From: Procambarus clarkii
Lineage: Eukaryota; Arthropoda; Malacostraca; Decapoda; Cambaridae
Assembly (NCBI RefSeq): GCF_040958095.1
Contig: NC_091158.1
Location: forward strand, 33,229,803 to 33,293,802
Direction of reading: 5' to 3'
Length of the DNA stretch: 64,000 nucleotides
Shown: piece by piece, positions 1 to 11,695 of the stretch
How positions within the stretch are numbered: the first letter of the stretch is position 1
Layout: each line of letters starts with the position of its first letter
Notes under the pieces: generated by a model
What the model was told of the DNA's origin: nothing
Databases searched by the model: none
The model's input: the letters and a program-made list of their open reading frames with translations, nothing else
Translations under genes and position numbers: made by a program

Positions 1-2
1 GA

Positions 3-2255
3 GGAAATGACGAACCAGCGAGACTCGACCTGGTCTTCACCCTGAACGACTCTGACATAAGAGAAATCAGTTTTGAGGCCCCAGTAGGAATGAGCGACCA
101 CAGTGTATTGGTGTTTGAGTACCTGATTGAAGAAGGGTTATTGAACTCGAGCAGGGATACCGAAACCAAAAGGTTAGCATACCGAAAGGGAAACTATGAG
201 GAGATAAGAAAATTCCTAACAGATATAGCATGGGAAACAGAGCTCAAGGAAAAGACGGCCCAAGATATGATGGAATACATCACGCAAAAATGCAAGGACG
301 CAGCAAACAAGTTTGTCCCAGTCCAAAAGGAAAACAGTGAAATGAAGATAAGAAACCCATGGTTTAATCAGAGATGTAGGCTAGCTAAGCAGCAAAGTAA
401 AAGGGCATGGAGAAACTATAGGAATAACAGGACACTGGAGAGCAGAGAAAGTTACCAGAATGCCAGGAATGAATATGTCAGGATGAGAAGAGAGGCAGAA
501 AGACAATACGAAAATGACATCGCAAGCAAGGCAAAGACTCAGCCTAAATTGCTGCATAGCCACATCAGGAGAAAAACAACAGTAAAGGAACAGGTTATGA
601 AATTAAGGATAGGGGCAGAAGGATTCACTACAAACGACAAGGAAGTGTGTGAGGAACTGAATAAGAAATTAGAAGAGGTCTTCACCTTAGAGCAAGGAGA
701 AATCCCAGAGATAAGAGAGGGAATAGCTAACCAGGAACCACTGGAAGAGTTTGAGATTACCAGCGGGGAAGTAAGGAAGTGTTTACTAGAATTGGATGTG
801 ACAAAGGCTATAGGCCCAGATGGAATCTCCCCTTGGATACTAAAGGAAGGAGCAGAAGAACTGTGTCTCCCGCTCTCCATTGTGTATAACAAATCACTGG
901 TAACAGGGGAACTGCCAGAAATTTGGAAAGCAGCTAACGTAGTCCCGATATACAAGAAAGGGGATAGACAGGAGGCACTGAATTACAGGCCAGTGTCCCT
1001 AACCTTCATACCATGCAAGATGATGGAGAAGATTGTGCGAAGAAAGCTAGTGGAGCACCTGGAGCGAAAGAACTTTGTAACACAGCATCAACATGGATTC
1101 AGGGATGGCACGTCCTGCCTCACAGGGTTACTTGAATTCTACGACCAGGCAACAAAAATAAGGCAAGAAAGAGAAGGGTGGGCAGACTGCATATTTTTGG
1201 ATTGTCAGAAAGCCTGTGATACAGTGCCACACAAGAGGCTAGTGAAAAAACTGGAGATGCAGGCTGGAGTGAAAGGGAAGGTACTCCGTTGGATACAGGA
1301 GTACCTAAGTAACAGGAGACAACGAGTCAGTGTGAGGGGTGAGGTCTCAGATTGGCGAGACGTTACGAGTGGAGTACCGCAGGGGTCGGTCCTTGGACCT
1401 ATACTGTTTCTGATATATGTAAATGATCTTCCAGAGGTTACAGAATCGTTTCTCTCAATGTTTGCCGATGATGCAAAAATTATGAGGAGGATTGAAACTG
1501 AGGACGATAGTAGGAGGCTACAAGATGACCTAGACAGACTGAGTGAATGGTCCAGAAAATGGCTGTTGAAGTTCAACCCGAGTAAATGCAAAGTAATGAA
1601 ACTAGGCAGTGGAAATAGGAGGCCAAACACAGGATACAGAATAGGAGATGAAGTACTTAATGAAACGAACAGAGAGAAAGATCTAGGAGTTGATATCACA
1701 CCAAACCTGTCTCCTGAAGCCCACATAAAAACAAAAACGTCTGCGGCATATGCGAGGCTGGCTAACATCAGAACAGCGTTCAGGAACCTGTGTAAGGAAT
1801 CATTCAGAATCTTGTACACCACATATGTAAGACCAATCCTGGAGTATGCGGCCCCAGCATGGAGCCCGTACCCTGTCAAGCACAAGACGAAGCTGGAAAA
1901 AGTCCAAAGGTATGCCACTAGACTAGTCCCAGAACTAAGAGGCATGAGTTACGAGGAAAGGCTGCGGGAAATGCACCTTACGACACTGGAAGACAGAAGA
2001 GTAAGGGGAGACATGATCACAACTTACAAAATCCTCAGAGGAATCGATCGAGTAAACAAGGATAAACTATTCAACACTGGTGGGACGCGAACAAGGGGAC
2101 ACAGGTGGGAACTGAGTACCCACATGAGCCACAGAGACGTTAGAAGGAACTTTTTCAGTGTCAGAGTAGTTAACGGATGGAATGCATTAGGCAGTGATGT
2201 CGTGGAGGCTGACTCCATTCACAGTTTTAAATGTAGATATGATAGAGCCCAGTAG
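3..2255 (+). CDS. CR1-like LINE copy 1, ORF2 (endonuclease C-terminus plus reverse transcriptase), 5' end outside window
   Basis: The frame is open from base 3 to the stop at 2253-2255 (about 750 codons), so the ATG at 90 is internal and the true start lies left of the window. The first ~35 codons are the C-terminal end of an APE-type endonuclease, ending in the SDHSV block. A basic linker follows, then the reverse transcriptase with LTFIPCKMMEKIV, the GFRDGTSC block, motif A (LDCQKACDTV) and the catalytic FADD box near base 1461. The C-terminal region (YEERLREM, LEDRRVRGDMI) is characteristic of the CR1/L2 group. The encoded enzyme nicks DNA and copies its RNA at the target. No stop or frameshift is present, so this is the youngest-looking copy of the array. 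One oddity is Cys where the sister copies have Phe beside the motif A aspartate (KACD against KAFD). Clade assignment is by eye. Confidence 0.85.
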   Translation, partial: GNDEPARLDLVFTLNDSDIREISFEAPVGMSDHSVLVFEYLIEEGLLNSSRDTETKRLAYRKGNYEEIRKFLTDIAWETELKEKTAQDMMEYITQKCKDAANKFVPVQKENSEMKIRNPWFNQRCRLAKQQSKRAWRNYRNNRTLESRESYQNARNEYVRMRREAERQYENDIASKAKTQPKLLHSHIRRKTTVKEQVMKLRIGAEGFTTNDKEVCEELNKKLEEVFTLEQGEIPEIREGIANQEPLEEFEITSGEVRKCLLELDVTKAIGPDGISPWILKEGAEELCLPLSIVYNKSLVTGELPEIWKAANVVPIYKKGDRQEALNYRPVSLTFIPCKMMEKIVRRKLVEHLERKNFVTQHQHGFRDGTSCLTGLLEFYDQATKIRQEREGWADCIFLDCQKACDTVPHKRLVKKLEMQAGVKGKVLRWIQEYLSNRRQRVSVRGEVSDWRDVTSGVPQGSVLGPILFLIYVNDLPEVTESFLSMFADDAKIMRRIETEDDSRRLQDDLDRLSEWSRKWLLKFNPSKCKVMKLGSGNRRPNTGYRIGDEVLNETNREKDLGVDITPNLSPEAHIKTKTSAAYARLANIRTAFRNLCKESFRILYTTYVRPILEYAAPAWSPYPVKHKTKLEKVQRYATRLVPELRGMSYEERLREMHLTTLEDRRVRGDMITTYKILRGIDRVNKDKLFNTGGTRTRGHRWELSTHMSHRDVRRNFFSVRVVNGWNALGSDVVEADSIHSFKCRYDRAQ

Positions 2256-2358
2256 GCTCAGGAATCTGTACACCAGTTGATTGACAGTTGAGAGGCGGGA
2301 CCAAAGAGCCAAAGCTCAACCGCCGCAAGCACAAATAGGTGAGTAAAAATAGGTGAGT
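2256..2358 (+). repeat. CR1-like copy 1, 3' UTR and terminal tail repeats
   Basis: The short 3' UTR (GTACACCAGTTGATTGACAG and onward) ends in two copies of a tail unit of the form AAATAGGTGAGTA(C). The same UTR and tail close the other copies at about 5386-5490, 8291-8356, 10661-10778 and 14078-14142. CR1-type LINEs typically end in short tandem repeats instead of poly(A), which fits. Confidence 0.8.
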
Positions 2359-2540
<182 letters not shown>

Positions 2541-5385
2541 GCCTCAAGAGCCTCAAGGCAATGTACACTAACATAGACGGTATTACAAATAAAGCAATTG
2601 AACTTGAAGAATGGGTACTAGAGGAAAACCCAGACATAATAACTCTCACAGAAACAAAGCTGACGAAAACGATAACAAATGCAGTGTTCCCACAGGACTA
2701 TTATGTTATGAGGAAAGAGAGAGAAGGAAGAGGTGGGGGTGGTGTAGCTCTGCTGGTAAGAAAAGGCTGGGATTTTGAGGAGTTGGTTGTTCAGGGATGT
2801 GAAGGTTTCAGTGACTACATAATAGGAACAATAACAACTGGAAGGCAAAAAATTATTGTCGTAGTCATATATAATCCGCCACCAAATGACAGAAGATCCT
2901 GACAGGAATATGATAGAAACAATATGGCCACCATTAACATAATAGAAAGAGCAGCTTCTGTTGCTAGCAGGAATAGATCTGGACTACTAATCATGGGAGA
3001 CTTCAACCATGGGAAGATAGATTGGGAGAACAGAGACCCGCATGGAGGACCAGAAACATGGAGAGCTAAGCTGCTGGACGTGGCAACAAGAAACTTTCTA
3101 AGCCAGCACATCAAGGATCCAACAAGAATGAGAGGAGAGGATGAACCAGCAATGCTTGATCTGATATTTACCCTAAATGAGTGGGATATAAGGGAAGTCA
3201 AGATGGAAGCGCCCTTGGGAATGAGTGATCACAGTGTATTGAACTTTGAGTACCTGGTAGAGCTAGGAATTATCCCCCCCAAAAAAGAACTAGGAAACAG
3301 ATGGCTGGCATACCGAAAGGGAAATTATGAGGAGATGAGAAGCTTCCAAAGGGAAATACCTTGGGACACAGACCTCAGAGCTAGGTCTGTACAAGATATG
3401 ATTGACTATGTCACCCAAAAGTGTTAGGAGGCAGTAAGCAGATACATCCCGGCCCAAAAGGAAAAATCCGAGAAGAAAAAGAAGAATCCATGGTATAATA
3501 GGGCATGTATGGAAGCAAAGAAACTGAACAAAAACGCGTGGAGGAACTTCCGGAATAACAGAACACCAGAAAGCAGAGAGAAATACCAGAGAACCAGGAA
3601 TGAGTATGTCAGGGTGAGAAGAGAAGCAGAGAAAAGTTATGAAAATGATATAGCAAACAATGCCAAGACCGAACGAAAGCTACTCCACAGTCACATCAGA
3701 AGGAAAACAGCAGTGAAAGAACAGGTAGTAAAACTTAAAACAAAGCGAGGATAGGTATACTGAGAATGACAAAGAGGTGTGTTATGAACTCAACAAGAGG
3801 TTCCAAGAGGTCTTCACAACAGAACAAGGTGAGGTCACTGTGCTAGGAGAAAGGGAAGTAAACTAGGCGGCCTTGGAAGAGTTTGAAATTACGAGATTGG
3901 AGGTCAAGAGACACCTGCTGGACCTGGATGTTAGAAAGGCTGTTGGTCCAGACGGGATCTCGCCATGGGTACTGAAAGAGTGTGCAGAGGCACTTTGCTT
4001 CCCACTCTCCATAGTGTATAGTAGGTCACTGGAGACGGGAGACCTGCCAGAAATATGGAAGACGGCGAATGTGGTCCCAATATACAAAAAGGGCGACAGG
4101 CAAGAGGCACTGAACTACAGGCCAGTATCCTTGACTTGTATACCATGCAAGGTCATGGAGAAGATCGTGACAAAAAACCTGGTACCACATCTGGAGAGAA
4201 GGGACTTCGTGACAAATCAACAACATGGGTTCAGGGAGGGTAAATCTTGCCTGACCAGCTTAATAGAATTCTAAGACCAGGTAACACAGATTAAGCAAGA
4301 AAGAGAGGGCTGGGCGGACTGCATTTTCTGGTATTGTCAGAAAGCCTTTGACACAGTACCGCATAAGAGGCTGGTACATAAGCTGGAGAGACAGGCAGGT
4401 GTAGCTGATAAGGTGCTCCAGTGGATAAGGGAGTACCTAAGCAATAGGAAGCAGAGAGTTACGGTGAGGGGTGAGACCTCCGATTGGCGTGAAGTCACCA
4501 GTGGAGTCCCACAGGGCTCTGTACTCGGTCCTATCTTGTTTCTGATATATGTAAATGATCTCCCGGAGGTATAGACTCATTTCTCTCAATGTTTGCGGAC
4601 GATGCCAAAATTATGAGAAGGATTAAGACAGAAGAGGACTGTTTGAGGCTTCAAGAAGACCTGGACAAACTGCAGGAATGGTCGAAAAAGTGGTTGTTAG
4701 AGTTTAACCCAACTAAATGTAAAATAATGAAGATAGGTGTAGGGAGCAGGAGGCCAAATACAAGGTATCATCTGGGAGAGGAAATTCTTCAGGAGTCAGA
4801 GAAAGAAAAAGACTTGGGAGTTGATATCACGCCAGACCTGTCTCCTGCAGAATATATCAAGAGGATAACATCAGCGGCATATGCCAGGCTGGCCAACATA
4901 CGAACGGCATTCAGATATTTGTGTAAAGAATCATTCAGAACTTTGTATACCACATATGTCAGGCTAATCCTGGAGTATGCAGCCCCAGCATGGAGTCCAT
5001 ATCTAGTCAAGGATAAGACTAAACTGGAAAAGGTTCAAAGATTTGCCACCAGACTAGTACCCGAGCTGAGAGGTATGAGCTACGAGGAGAGACTACGGGA
5101 ATTAAACCTCACTTCGCTGGAAGACAGAAGAGTTAGGGGAGACATGATCACCACATTCTAGATTCTCAAGGGAATTGATAGGGTAGATAAATACAGGCTA
5201 TTTAACACAAGGGACACACGCACAAGGGGACACAGGTGGAAACTGAGCACCCAAATCAGCCACAGAGATATTAGAAAAAACTTTTTTAGTGTCAGAGTGG
5301 TTGACAAATGGAATGCATTGGGAAGTGATGTGGTGGAGGCTGACTCCATACACAGTTTCAAGTGTAGATATGATAGAGCCCAATA
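2541..5385 (+). pseudogene. CR1-like LINE copy 2, ORF2 broken
   Basis: This copy is 5'-truncated and starts inside or just before the endonuclease (WVLEENPDIITLTETKL, then GDFNHGKIDW near 3000 and GMSDHSV near 3220). In-frame stops occur at 2900-2902 (TGA) and 3425-3427 (TAG). Reading frame is lost near 3750, more stops lie near 3865, 4272 and 4573, and another stop sits at 5159-5161. RT blocks are still recognisable, including VGPDGISPWVLKE, the GFREGKSC block, [13 protein letters not shown] and MFADDAKIMRRI near 4590. The subfamily is the same as copies 1, 4 and 6. It cannot make a full enzyme. The final TAG is at about 5383-5385. Confidence 0.85.
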
Positions 5386-5490
5386 GGCTCAGGAATCTGT
5401 ACACCTGTTGATTGACGGTTGAGAGCCGGGACCAAAGAGCCAGAGCTCAACCCCCGCAAGCACAACTAGGTGAGTACAACTAGGTGAGTA
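5386..5490 (+). repeat. CR1-like copy 2, 3' UTR with duplicated tail unit
   Basis: The same 3' UTR as copy 1 ends in two perfect ACAACTAGGTGAGT units (about 5463-5490). Unlike the other junctions, no AC microsatellite follows. The cytosine-rich leader of copy 3 (CACCCCAGATCCCCCCC) begins at once. Confidence 0.8.
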
Positions 5491-8290
5491 CACCCCAGAT
5501 CCCCCCCAGACCCCCAGAGAAAGGGAGAACTCTGGTACAAGCGTTTCCTTGAAGAATCTCAAGGTTTGGTACACCAATGCTGATGGGGTATCTAATAAAG
5601 CAGAAGAGATAAAAGAAAGAGTGAGTGAAGCAGATCCTGACATAGTTGCAATTGTGGAAACTAAAATTAATGACATGATCTCAGATGCAATCTTTCCTGA
5701 AGGGTACCAGGTGATACAAAAAGAGAGGATACAGAGACAGGGAGGGGGAGTAGCACTCCTAATAGAGCGGAAATGGAAGTTTGAAAACCTGGGAAATCGG
5801 GTTACCAATGAGTGCACAAGCTTCATACATGGAACTCTGACAGTAGATGGGAGGAAGATTGTGATCTTGGTAATCTACAATCCCCCACCAAACAGTAGAA
5901 GACTCAGGCAGGAGTATGATGACAACAACAAGGCATGTATAGATGAACTGCAGAAGGCAGCAACACTAGCCCACAGAATGAGAGCGAAGCTGCTGATCAT
6001 GGGGGACCTAAATCATGGAGTGATAAATTGGGAATCAAGGAATCCTCATGGAGGGGACGAAACGTGGGGAGCAAAATTAGTAGATGTTATAGACAGGCAT
6101 TTCCTAACACAACATGTGAAAGAAGACACAAGGGAAAGAGGAGGAGATGCACCGAGCCTATTTGACCGGATTTTCACCCAGAACGTAGAAGACATCGAGA
6201 ATTTAGAGCATGAAATACCTCTAGGGGCCAGTGACCATTGTGTCGTAGTCTTTGACTACATGATGGAATTCAAACTTATGACCATGGGACAAGAGATCCG
6301 GGAAAGGAGAGTTGACTACAGGAAAGGGGACTAAAAGAGGATAAGGGACTATCTGGGTGAAGTGCAGTGGGAGGAAGAAATTAGAGGAAAAACAGCCCAA
6401 GATATGATGGACCTAGTCATACAGAAATGCCAGGAGGCCGAAGAGAGATTTATACCAACAGTAAAGGGAAAAAATAAGAAGGAATATAATAACCCATGGT
6501 TTAACAGACTGTGTCAGGAAGCAAAAATGGCCAGCAGGCGGGAGTGGAGGAAGTACAGAAGACAAAGGACAGAGGACGACAGGATTAGATACAACAGAGC
6601 TAGGAACGATTACAATTACATAAGACGAATATCGGAAAGGGACTATGAGAACGATATTGCAATCAAAGCGAAAAAACAACCTAAGTTACTACACAGTCAT
6701 ATAAGAAGAAAAATGTCGGCGAACGACCAAGTGACCAGACTAAGGAAGACAGAGGGGGCATATACTAAAAGTGACAAGGAAATCTGCGAGGCACTGAATG
6801 CCAGTTTCCATGGAGTGTTAACTACAGAGCCTGAGCAGCTCCCATTGTTGGAAGGGGTTACCCTAGATGAAAGACTATCAGATATAGAGGTGACAGCAGA
6901 GGAGGAAATGAAACAGTTGACAACTCTAGATGCAACTAAAGCAGTTGGACCAGACAAAGTATCACCGTGGATACTAAAAGAAGCAGCGCAGGCCCTCAGC
7001 GTGCCTCTGGCAATGATCTTTAATGAGTCACTTATGTCGGGAGAATTGCCCAGTTGCTGGAAGAAGGCAAATGTCGTGCCGATCTTCAAGAAAGGTGATA
7101 GGGAGGAGGCACTTAACTATAGACCTGTATCACTGACAAGCATCCCCTGTAAAATACTGGAAAGGAATAATTAGGCTACGACTGGTTGCACACCTGGAGA
7201 ACTTTAGGTTTGTGAACAAACATCAACATGGGTTCTGGACAGAGAAATCGTGCCTAACAAACCTTCTGGAATTCTATGATAAAATAACGAGGATAAGACA
7301 GGACAGAGATGGTTGGGCAGACTGCATATTTCTGGACTGCCAAAAAGCTTTTGATACAGTACTGCACATGAGACTGCTGTTCAAGCTCGAGAGGTAGGGG
7401 GGTGAGGGGAAAGGTCCTAGCATGGATAAGGAACTACCTAACAGGAAGGAGCCAAAGAGTTACGGTAAGGGGCGAGAAGTCGGACTGGCGAACAGTAACA
7501 AGTGGAGTACCACAAGGATCGGTGCTGGGACCAATTCTATTTCTTGTATATGTTAACGACATGTTTACAGGCGTAGAGTCCTACATGTCGATGTTTGCGG
7601 ATGAGGCAAAGTTGATGAGAAGAGTTGTGACAGATGAGGATTGCAGGATCCTCCAAGAGGACCTGAACAGGTTGTAGAGATGGTCAGAGAAATGGCTACT
7701 GGAATTCAACATGAGCAAATGTAAAGTTATGGAAATGGGACTAGGAGATAGGAGACCAAAGGGACAGTACACAATGAAGGGGAAAAGCCTACCTGTGACG
7801 ACGCGCGAAAGAGGCCTGGGTGTGGACGTAACATCAAATCTATCTCCTGAGGCACATATAAATAGGATAACGACAGCAGCGTACTCTACACTGGCAAGAG
7901 TTAGAACATCATTCAGAAACCTAAGTAAGGAGGCATTTAGGGTGCTTTATACTGCCTCATGGGGTATGAGGAGCGCCTGAGGGAACTGTGCCTTACGACA
8001 CTAGAAGGAAGAAGGGAGAGGGGGGGCACATGATAGGAACGTATAAAATACTCAGAGAGATTGACAGAGTGGACATAGACGAAATGTTCACACGGAATAG
8101 TAACAGAACGAAGGGACATGGATGGAAGCTTGAAACTCAGATGAGTCAAAGAGATGTTAGGAAGTTTTCTTTTAGCGTGAGAGTAGTGGGAAAATGGAAT
8201 GCACTTCAGGAACAGGTTGTGGAAGCAAATACTATTCATAATTTTAAAACCAGGAATGATAGGGAAATGGGACAGGAGTCATTGCTGTAA
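5491..8290 (+). pseudogene. CR1-like LINE copy 3 (second subfamily), ORF2 broken
   Basis: A short proline-coding leader is followed by the endonuclease (NLKVWYTNADGV at about 5550, GDLNHGVINWESR near 6005, GASDHCV near 6228). A TAA at 6332-6334 interrupts the linker where copy 5 reads TAC. RT follows from 6362. An extra A in the run near 7160 shifts the frame after SIPCKILER, a stop lies near 7395, and another stop (TAG) at 7675-7677 interrupts the segment just after the polymerase box. The polymerase box reads MFADEAKLM (about 7590), so the second catalytic Asp of FADD is Glu. Compared with copy 5, about 130 bp are missing near 7955. It is clearly non-autonomous now. It shares more with copy 5 than with copies 1, 2, 4 and 6. 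Confidence 0.85.
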
Positions 8291-9624
<1,334 letters not shown>

Positions 9625-10660
9625 TGTTACGAACCCGGATCCAGCGTCCGAGCAAGGAGCAGTAACAACTACGCCATCTGTGGGTCAGCTCCCGAAACCC
9701 CCGCCAAACGGACGACGACACCTAGTGAGGACAGCGTGTACTGGCCTCGAGGACCAGTTTCCAGTCTGGTTCAGCGCTCAACATCGCCGCTCCTGACCTC
9801 TGGTGAGGTGGTGCTCCGACGACAGCGCCATCTATGGACTGGATACGTCAGGTGTTTGTGTCTGAACCTGTAAGTGTGGTGTTTTAGTGTCCCTGTTATT
9901 GATGACGTGTCTGTTTACAGAGCCGACCTGGGACCACTGTGTTGAAGGTTGAGTCAGTCTACCCGAGGCAGCCAGTCTCCATACTGTGAAGTTTGCTGCA
10001 GCTGTTGTGACGTCGTCCTCCCGGAAGAACACTGTGGTGTGTTAGCCTGCCAGTGGAGTGGCAGTGAAAGGATTTACCCGGGACCGACTGTTGGAGACGA
10101 TAATCCACTGGGGTATTGAGGACAGGAGGGTGATTGGTGATATCACACGAGACTCCTGTCTAGGGCGTACCCCTTATATCGTTCGTGGAGTGGCCGTACC
10201 AGCCTTGGTGGCTCAGTACCTGCCAGCAGACCTGCTGGACGTGTGGTTGACGGCCTCCACGACGGTGCCCCCAGTGGACCTGTGTTGTGGCTGACCTGTG
10301 GCCAGGGTAGGCTCGGCGTTCTCAGAGGACACGTCTTGAGGCCACGAAGAAAGCACCGCGGACTCAGCACCTAGCTTCTTGATCAAGAGTCTTCAGCAGA
10401 AGACTAGATTGTGCACGATCCCCATGTAAAGTGTTAATACCCCTTCCCTTTGTGTACTCTTTTATTCTATATATTTAAACGGTGATGGTGAACATTATAT
10501 AATATTAAGTTCTTAACTTTCTTTCCTTACTCCCTTTTAAGTTACTTGCGTCACGGATCTCATCCCTTGATAGCCACTACTGGCTTGGGAACGGATACAT
10601 ATATCTTCCTCTAACAACATCAGAGTGAGAACCCCGTTGCGTCCCGAGAGGGCCGTAACA
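9625..10660. mobile_element. Solo LTR (Gypsy-like termini), 1036 bp
   Basis: The insert starts TGTTACGAACCCGG and ends CGTAACA, giving TG...CA ends with a 7-bp terminal inverted repeat (TGTTACG/CGTAACA). It is flanked by the exact 5-bp direct repeat ATGAT (9620-9624 and 10661-10665). Removing it restores the CR1 3' end as seen in copies 1 and 2. There is no internal coding region, so this is a solo LTR left by recombination between two LTRs. The 5-bp duplication and ends fit Gypsy or BEL families; the TGTTACGA start resembles the foldback element at 23086. ORFs inside are not convincing. Confidence 0.85.
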
Positions 10661-10776
10661 ATGATAGAGCCCAATAGGCTTAGGAACCTGTACACCAGTT
10701 GATTGACAGTTGAGAGGGTGACCAAATAGCCAGAGCTCAACCCCCGCAAGCATAAATAGGTGAGTACAAATAGGTG

Positions 10777-10778
<2 letters not shown>
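10661..10778 (+). mobile_element. CR1-like copy 4, 3' UTR and tail (separated by the solo LTR)
   Basis: The sequence resumes exactly where 9624 stops (GATAGAGCCCAATAGGCT) and ends in two AAATAGGTGAGTAC units before an AC tract. Confidence 0.85.

Positions 10779-10864
<86 letters not shown>
10779..10864 (+). repeat. (AC)n microsatellite
   Basis: About 86 bp of AC repeat follow the tail of copy 4. A short GT run (10870-10883) follows directly, which could fold back on the AC run. Confidence 0.95.
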
Positions 10865-10867
<3 letters not shown>

Positions 10868-11695
10868 AGTGTGTGTGTGTGTGCCTCTCAGGTAGTCTCA
10901 CCTCCCAGGTCACATCCCAGGTCACCTCCCAGGCCACCTCCCAGGTCACCTCCCAGGTCGCATCCTCCCCAACTCAGCCCTCGTATACCTTCCCCCTGCC
11001 TCAGCCCCCCAAAACCCCCCTGTCCCTTCCACATTTGCACCTCCCCAACTATTCCCCTGCCCCTGCTACATCACACCTGTCAACGACCCCAGTGGGTCAA
11101 GCCATGCCCTCCCCAAACCCACCTTCCCATCCCCCTTCCCTAACAACCCCTTCCTACTCCCCTGCCCCTTCTACCCCATTGACTTCAATTCCATCTACTT
11201 CATCCCAGCTTCCACTGCACCCCTCTTCCACTCACCCCCAAACCCCACCCAACCCTCACCCCTCCTATGCACCTCCAGCCCACATTTAACCCCCTCACCT
11301 TGTGACCCTATAACACCTTCCCCCATCTCCCTCTTCCCCTCTTCTACCCAAAAACCCCCACCTACCCCGATTCCCCCCTAACTAATACACCCTCTCTTCC
11401 ACTCCCAGCACCCATGCTCCATTCTCATCTCAGCCCTCTGCCCTCAGTATCCCTCTCCCCCCCAACCTCTCAACCTCTATCTGACTCTCTGTCTCACTCT
11501 ATTTCTCAACCCCCCTATGCTATTCAGACCCCTATTTTTCAGACCTATTATGCCCTTCCTACCCCCCTAGATGCCCAGACCCCATTTGCCTACCAGGCAC
11601 TCCCAGGCACCCCCTAGCACCCCCCCATTCACCCCCACAGCCCCCACTCGCCCCCAGACACCCCCAGTTCCCCCCAGACCCCTGGTGAAAGGGGG
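10865..11695 (+). other. CR1-like copy 5, proline-rich leader (possible ORF1 remnant or ORF2 N-terminal extension)
   Basis: This is an 830-bp C+T-rich stretch upstream of the endonuclease of copy 5. Two open stretches (10873-11289 and 11414-11617) encode Pro/Ser/Thr-rich low-complexity protein. Near 10905-10965 a CACCTCCCAGGT-type unit is repeated about five times. Only the last ~60 bp of a similar leader are present in copy 3. It could be the C-terminal part of ORF1 or a long linker. No zinc knuckle or other ORF1 domain is visible. Confidence 0.45.

Noticed and set aside
1205..1945. 246-codon minus-strand ORF opposite CR1 copy 1
   Set aside because: It is the antisense shadow of the RT frame; no similarity to a known family.
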